Assembly: GCA_034638255.1 (NCBI GenBank)
Contig: JAWPGT010000002.1
Location: 1,116,001-1,180,000 of the forward strand
Direction: 5' to 3'
Source of the DNA: Coprinus comatus
Taxonomy: Eukaryota; Basidiomycota; Agaricomycetes; Agaricales; Agaricaceae
Length of the DNA: 64,000 bases
Positions within the stretch are counted from its first letter, which is position 1, and each line of letters begins with the position of its first letter. The notes beneath the pieces are model-generated. The model was not told the DNA's origin and ran no database searches. It was given only the letters and a program-made list of their open reading frames with translations. A program made the translations under genes and the position numbers. Below are positions 58,796 through 64,000 of this stretch, one piece after another.

Positions 58796-60082
58796 ATGGA
58801 CCTTCCGACGTCCAGAGAACTCGAACTCGAAACTTTGCTGAGGCAACGCGACACCCAGCTCTCCGAGCTCACTGTGAGGCTCGTCTCCTTGTGTCCTTTT
58901 CACGTCTAATTGGTGCCCATTCAGGATGAAGTGGCTCGTTTGCGCAGATATATACCACCACAGCCTGGACCTTCCACTACAACATCTCGTTCCCTGCCTC
59001 CTGCAGTCTCTGCAGTCATCCTTTCCCACTTGTCAAGCACAGAACGGGATCCAACTGTTAGTTCTAGCACTGTCGTTGCTGCCCTGACACAACGCACTCG
59101 AATACTCCAGGAAGAAAATGACGAGCTTTATAATCTCTTGAAGCAAAGCGAAACTGGTAAACTCAAAGAAGAAGCCCGTGCTCTACGCAGGCTAGTGCAG
59201 CGACTGCAGAACGCACTCCATCGTACGTTCTTCTCTCGGTCGACCTTCAACTGTTTCTCAGAACATCCATTTCTTTAGAGTCTCATGACACCATTGATAT
59301 ACTTTCGTGAGTATCAATACCACGCAACTATCAAATCAAATGCTTAGCTTTGACTCTACAGGTCTGAACTGCAAAAAACTCGAGATTCCTTTTTGCAGAC
59401 CTTGCAACCCGGTCTTGACCCTCAGATGTCCCCACGAACATACCCTCCATCTCCTCATGCTAGCTACAGTGTACCATCCGGTGGAACCGGGTCTCAAAAT
59501 TCCAAACTCCCACCAACCGGTCCACGAAAGAGAGCACGACTAGATTCCAACTCATCCTCGTACAATCAACCTCAATCTTCGGGAAAGCCCCACAGTACGA
59601 GTAATCATAATCACTATACACATAAATCCACAAAGCGTGGTGCAGATGGACATCCGAAACGTGGCGAAAGAGATCCCCGTGCTAGTGATTCCAACAAAGG
59701 CAATCGTTCGTCCAAGATGGATGTTGACAATGAGCGACCAACATCCTCAGAACCAAATCGTGGACGAGATAAAATGGAGCGCGAGTATGACAAAGGACGT
59801 GAACATAATAAGGAGAGACCCAGAGACCGTGACCGCGACAGAGGTCCCAAGGATACAGAACACAACAGGGATTCATCACGAACCTCCCACAACCATAACG
59901 GCCGACGGAACGGTGGAGCTGGACGTGGTAACAACCGTCGAGGAGACCGTGTTGCGCATAGTAATGGGGGAGGTACCGCATCCCAGACCTCTTCCGCGGC
60001 ATTTCATGGAGCAGGAAATCCAGTGTCCAGCAACGGCTTCGGTGTCATTGATCGGACGTTGGCAGAGAGACTAGGTTTGTGA
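58796..60082 (+). CDS. WTAP/Mum2-like coiled-coil protein
   Basis: The start MDLPTSRELELETLLRQRD leads into a coiled coil. After an intron (about 58876-58922) come EVARLRRYIPPQPG and a Ser/Thr-rich spacer, then the core RTRILQEENDELYNLLKQ, SETGKLKEEARALRRLVQR, LQNALHRSHDTIDILSSEL (across introns near 59222-59280 and 59306-59361) and QKTRDSFLQTLQPG. This order (RxRxLQEENxELYxLL then long helix with SHD-xI-xLSxEL) fits the WTAP/Mum2 family, regulators of the mRNA N6-methyladenosine writer complex. The C-terminal half is disordered: Arg/Asp/Glu- and Gly-rich (ERPRDRDRDRGPKDTEHNR, RNGGAGRGNNRRGD) with GPRKRARLD as a likely nuclear signal. It ends DRTLAERLGL. Upstream ATG at 58706 is in frame with weak support. 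Confidence 0.78.
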
Positions 60083-61032
60083 ATAATAGAAAATAATCTT
60101 GATATGAAAGGTTTTGCATTCCGTATTGCTTTTTCTTTTACCCTTGTGGCCGACTATGCCTATCCTTGCTATATGTTTCCTCTTTGTTATTCTTCTTTTC
60201 ACTCTGACGGACTTTCCGTGGACCTACCCTGGCATATGGAACAAGAAAAGCCTCGGTCCCCCGATCATCTGTAGTATATGTATATATATCCGGTACGATC
60301 CCCTTTTTATCTTATACCGTCAATCTTGTAGCATAGCTGACTTACCTCTGATTTATGGACTTGCAGTCATTTTTTTTACTGTACCATATATTTTAGTGTC
60401 TCTTGTTGTCGCGCAAATCATACATGCCTTTATTTATCTCTAGTATTAGAGATTGCACCTATTGGGCCATCGCTCGCGCGTTAGAACTTACCGATTTTTT
60501 GTTTGGCAAGTCTCTCTCACCCTGTTCCACTTTTGTTATCCTGGCGACTTCGACATTATCACCTATGTGCCTTAATCCGGCTCCGTCACATGCTCGGATT
60601 CTCTTGAATGCGACACAGGCCGTAAGGAGTAGACATAAACGTTTGAACAAGTGAGTCCTTTTTTCCCCAATAACCCACCATCCCCATCTGACCGTAAGCA
60701 TGAGATCTCACCACCTGTGTCAGCGATGAACCTTGATTTTAGATATTACTTATGGTATATCTTTGACGCAAAAAACGCCGATTGAAAACGAAATTTAGGA
60801 TCGTCGGCTAGTACAATTTAGACCTAATTATTGATTCGTACATTACCGCTACCTCCAGGCCACCGGTTTACGCAAACTCATTCCTCAAACTCCTCTCATC
60901 GTCGCATGGAGCACTTATTTCCTTGATAAATAATGCAAATACCAAATTCAAACACATTAAGGACAATGTAATCCTATGCAAATCCTATGTAATCACCTTG
61001 TGTGTCCCTGCACTGTCCCTGCTATTTTTCTC

Positions 61033-61200
61033 CTCCCCTGTATAAATAGGTACATGATACGAGCTGATACGGGCCCGTAGTAATATCCCCATATATACCA
61101 GTTATCACCACCTCTATCGCCATCAAATCATCATCCAACTTCTCTTTTTCTCTCCAGCCAATCCTATCAAGACGTAAACAGATCATCACTTAAAAAGGAA
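61033..61200 (+). promoter_or_regulatory. TATA box and CT-rich leader
   Basis: TGTATAAATAGG at about 61038-61049 is a good TATA box. A CT-rich stretch (61100-61160, with CTTCTCTTTTTCTCTCC) follows, as in highly expressed fungal genes. The driven product is unclear; the next ATG with good context is at 61381. Confidence 0.45.
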
Positions 61201-61380
61201 TTTCTCGGTAACGGGTTTCCAAGTATTTTCTATCAACCACTTTCTACCTCATTGAGTTAAAGTGCGTCAATACCTGATATATACATAGATCTCATCACAA
61301 ATAATTTTAAGTTTCTCATCCGGTCTCATCGTCTGGTTTTCGTGTCACGTTGGAGGGTGGCGCCCGCTTCAACAGCCAAA

Positions 61381-61611
61381 ATGAGATCCGAGCGCTCACC
61401 TCCTACTAAAAAGCCACAATTCCATTTAGTTGAAAATTATTGCTCAAGGGACATCACAAAAAAAAGCATTTGTATAATCAAGTCTAATCACCTATCATCT
61501 ACGTGGCTGGATAACGACGGTGAGAAAGTAACCAGAGGAAACCACCAGGAAATAACTTGCTCTCATGAGATAGGCCAAGTGGACAAAAGCACCGATTCTT
61601 GGAGTAGATAA
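61381..61611 (+). CDS. Candidate small protein of unknown function
   Basis: A 76-codon frame begins at the ATG in CCAAAATGAG, about 330 nt after a TATA box. It reads MRSERSPPTKKPQFHLVEN and ends TDSWSR. No signal peptide, membrane segment, CaaX end or known domain. The good start context and upstream promoter-like sequence are the only support; an intron or non-coding RNA reading is equally possible. Confidence 0.25.
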   Translation: MRSERSPPTKKPQFHLVENYCSRDITKKSICIIKSNHLSSTWLDNDGEKVTRGNHQEITCSHEIGQVDKSTDSWSR

Positions 61612-62364
61612 CTAAATTTGCGGAATCCTGAAATTTCGCAATGATGGCGTCTTTTATATCTCAGGCTTGAATATACCGACTGGGACCTTTTGAAGACAGA
61701 GCTTACAAATGCTAAAAAGGGTCAACAAAACATGGTTGTTTTCGTTTAAACGTCAGTCACAAAGAAAAGCAATGGAGTAGACTGAAGTCATTGTATTTCC
61801 CCATTTACCTACTTATGTTGATATTTCGCTTAAGTACTATGTATACCAGATGGTAGAACAGCCCTGTGTTTTAGTACAGTATTGGAGCAGTTGATCTCAT
61901 GTAAGTAGTTGTGAATTGCTGGCTTCCTCGAGGGTGCGCGATTCGCAAACTTGGAAAATTCCACGACACTGCAGCTCCAAAGCGCTCTGGACTATAGCTT
62001 GTGTAAGTTGTTTCGTCAAGTTTGACAAATAGTAACATTTGCATTGGAATATAGGATTGTCACAGTATAGGCATTTTTTATACCAACCTTTTCTTTTCAC
62101 AATGTCCGCTGAAACCCCAAACAATAACTGGTACAACGCAAACTGGTAGCGAATCTTGGAGCATCATCGGTTAAAGGCAGATTAAACGGATGAAATCAGT
62201 AAAATATATAGGTAGTCTTTTGAACGCCTAAACTCCCTAAAGCATCAGCTTTGTTTCAACATGGAGCACATTACAGTTTCCCAGTAAGGCGTGATGCTCT
62301 ATCAGTTTTCTATGATTGATACTACTGAATTGTAATCAACTGTGGTTTTGGATCTGCAATGGTG

Positions 62365-62389
62365 GCGAAGTTCTTTGACAGAACTTCGC
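62365..62389. repeat. 9-bp perfect inverted repeat
   Basis: GCGAAGTTC (62365-62373) and GAACTTCGC (62381-62389) pair perfectly around a 7 nt loop in otherwise non-coding DNA. Confidence 0.5.
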
Positions 62390-64000
62390 GAACCCAAACG
62401 CGTTTAGGAAAGGTATTTTGGCGCTTATCATAGGCACTATACCGATTGTGCATATGTCCTCTGAATTATGGATGTCTTATACCGTATTCATTCTGAAGGT
62501 TGACAAGTGAAGTTATCGAGGATTGAAATTCTCGCTCGATTCCAACCTTCAAAGAACTTCAGCCAAAACTATCATTTTCGCCGTTCATCAGTAACTAGAA
62601 CTCTTCACAACTTTCCGAGCCTTCGACATCATTGGTACTTCTTATAAGCTATTTCAGTCACAAGTTCAAATACACCCTCCAATGGTTAGTCTCCCATTTA
62701 TAACTTTTACCGGAACCAGCCCTTACCAAAATAGTGACATGGACAGTCGGACTGGATACCTCGTCGAACACGAGGAATGTAGAGGATACATAATTCTTCC
62801 AAGTGTTCGAACTTCGAAAGTCCGTTAGTCGAACATGGCATGTACTATCCGATCGGCAGGTCCCTAATGCAGGGCATGGCTGCTCTCTTCTGGCTAGAAA
62901 TTGTCGTGGTCCTCGGAAGAGTTATTTTTAGATAAAAACTTCACTTCCGATGTCATAGGTTGGTTCAAACAATTGTCGGGTGAACGATAAAACAACCGAA
63001 TACTTAGTTAGTAGTACTACTTAAGAGACATACTAACCCACTGAGTTGTCATAACCTTAACTCTCCAAAGTCTCCACTGCATAGTACGCATATCATCTAT
63101 AATATATTATCTTCTAGCTCGTTGAGATATTTCTACTAAATGTTTCAACGCGAGACTCTAGTTTGATGAATACTGGGCAAACTTATATCTACACTCGTTG
63201 TTACGTTGCGCTAGCCATTAATCTTATTGAAAGGGAACGTAATCAGACTCGCGAATAAACGTCTCCTATGTAGTACATTTAATCCTTATGTCCTGACAAA
63301 CACCGACCCACTTGATTGTCTCATTAGCAGTGTATCACATATGTATACAGTATGTTATCCAGCTAGGACTCGGATTCGGTTCTCGCTGGGTAATTACAAC
63401 TGTCTGCTCGATAATACATTAACCAACCAATTCTTGTATATATATATGCTATTCGCAAAAAGGAGTCCCCAACCTGAGAAGAGTCAGTGATTGTGATGTC
63501 AGTGCCAGAGAGACGATCCATACGGGGAATGCTAATCAAATGCTATTCCAAGTTGTTTCGATGTTCGCGGCGTCAGGCACCCCTCGGAGCCACAAGTTTG
63601 ATTGATGGTTGTTGAATATATATATATAGCTAGTCGTGATTTCAAGGGCCAGGTGATGCTTGTGTTGTCTGAAGTAATATGTAACTTGTATTCAGAATAA
63701 CATGAAAAGATCCCAAGTTTGGCTACACTTGTCAATGTCACTGCACTATCGTTTCACATCTCGTAGGTCGTAATCGTAGTAGGATGATTACTCAAATGAA
63801 TTAAACCCACATGAATCATAGTCGCAGTAAGGTACTATGCTGAAACCGGGTTCTTGGTGTCATATCTTTCAAAAAGTTGACAGGCTAAGTTGTCTATTCA
63901 AGTCAAACACTGACAATATGCTCCTTGACACAGCTTTCTTTTCTGACAGTTTCCCAATAATTCAGATAATTAGCGGATCTGCCGATATTAAATTCGCCAT

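Larger units (their letters stand above)
60083..64000. other. 3.9 kb gene-poor region at right end
   Basis: No gene with family features was found. The region contains scattered short open frames, AT-rich blocks (63430-63460, 63617-63632 with TA repeats), a promoter-like segment at 61030-61380, a short candidate frame at 61381-61611 and a hairpin at 62365-62389. No transposase, reverse transcriptase or long terminal repeat was seen. A non-coding RNA gene cannot be excluded. Confidence 0.5.

Noticed and set aside
60114..60443. Hydrophobic 109-codon plus-strand frame that looks like a membrane protein
   Set aside because: It has no ATG start (the frame opens with another codon), lies in AT/T-rich sequence just after the WTAP-like gene where T-rich codons give false hydrophobicity, and matches no family.
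61897..62136. 79-codon minus-strand frame with several Cys
   Set aside because: No ATG-led conserved start, no recognisable zinc-finger spacing, and no splice or promoter support.
1..64000. tRNA, rRNA and CRISPR arrays
   Set aside because: GGTTCGATTC-like strings near 48441 and 49150 are inside FRS1 coding exons and lack cloverleaf arms; no regularly spaced repeats were found.

Overview
The window looks like nuclear DNA of a filamentous basidiomycete, most likely an Agaricomycete. The evidence is dense protein genes split by many 45-70 nt GT-AG introns, short divergent promoters, a DUF6534-type membrane protein and fungal versions of housekeeping genes (SLX4 with its fungal Cys-rich motif, BSD2, AVO2-like, kynurenine aminotransferase). 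About 26 protein genes are supported. No rRNA, tRNA, CRISPR or prokaryotic operon was seen.

Layout: 0-6.5 kb holds the end of nucleoporin NSP1, the spliceosomal helicase PRP5 and the proteasome regulator PI31. 6.7-11.7 kb holds an unrecognised acidic protein, a coding-like relic and an ankyrin-dysferlin-FYVE protein. 12-20 kb has kynurenine aminotransferase and an ASCC3/SLH1-type double helicase. 20-29 kb has EFR3, a stand-alone REV1-type BRCT protein, folylpolyglutamate synthase and SLX4. 29-37 kb has importin KAP120, peroxin PEX2 and the alpha subunit of cytosolic phenylalanyl-tRNA synthetase. 37-45 kb has a PRM10/ThrE-like exporter, a DUF6534 protein, a repeat-bearing 1.4 kb gap, an intronless GNAT acetyltransferase and BSD2. 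45-52.5 kb has an unknown basic protein, EMC10, the beta subunit of phenylalanyl-tRNA synthetase and DPH6. 52.6-60 kb has an SLC45-like sugar transporter, an AVO2-like ankyrin protein, a STEEP1-family protein and a WTAP/Mum2-like protein. The last 3.9 kb is gene-poor, with one promoter-like segment.

Functional themes: translation (both PheRS subunits, DPH6, SLH1 in ribosome quality control), membrane and organelle biology (EFR3, BSD2, EMC10, PEX2, FYVE protein), nuclear transport and RNA processing (NSP1, KAP120, PRP5, WTAP-like), and genome maintenance (SLX4, BRCT protein). Divergent pairs with gaps of about 130-250 bp are frequent: BRCT/FPGS, SLX4/KAP120, PEX2/FRS2, unknown/EMC10, FRS1/DPH6 and AVO2-like/STEEP1.

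Points most worth a second look: the C-terminal helicase cassette of the SLH1 homolog seems to have lost its catalytic motifs and its last Sec63 domain; the alpha and beta PheRS genes lie only about 10 kb apart; a small protein carries only a REV1-type BRCT domain; an 18-nt last exon supplies the C-terminal tail of PI31; and EMC10 and the STEEP1 homolog each show an apparent single-base frameshift. I found no convincing novel multi-gene system. Gene ends and introns were read by eye from splice signals and family knowledge, so internal exon borders are approximate.
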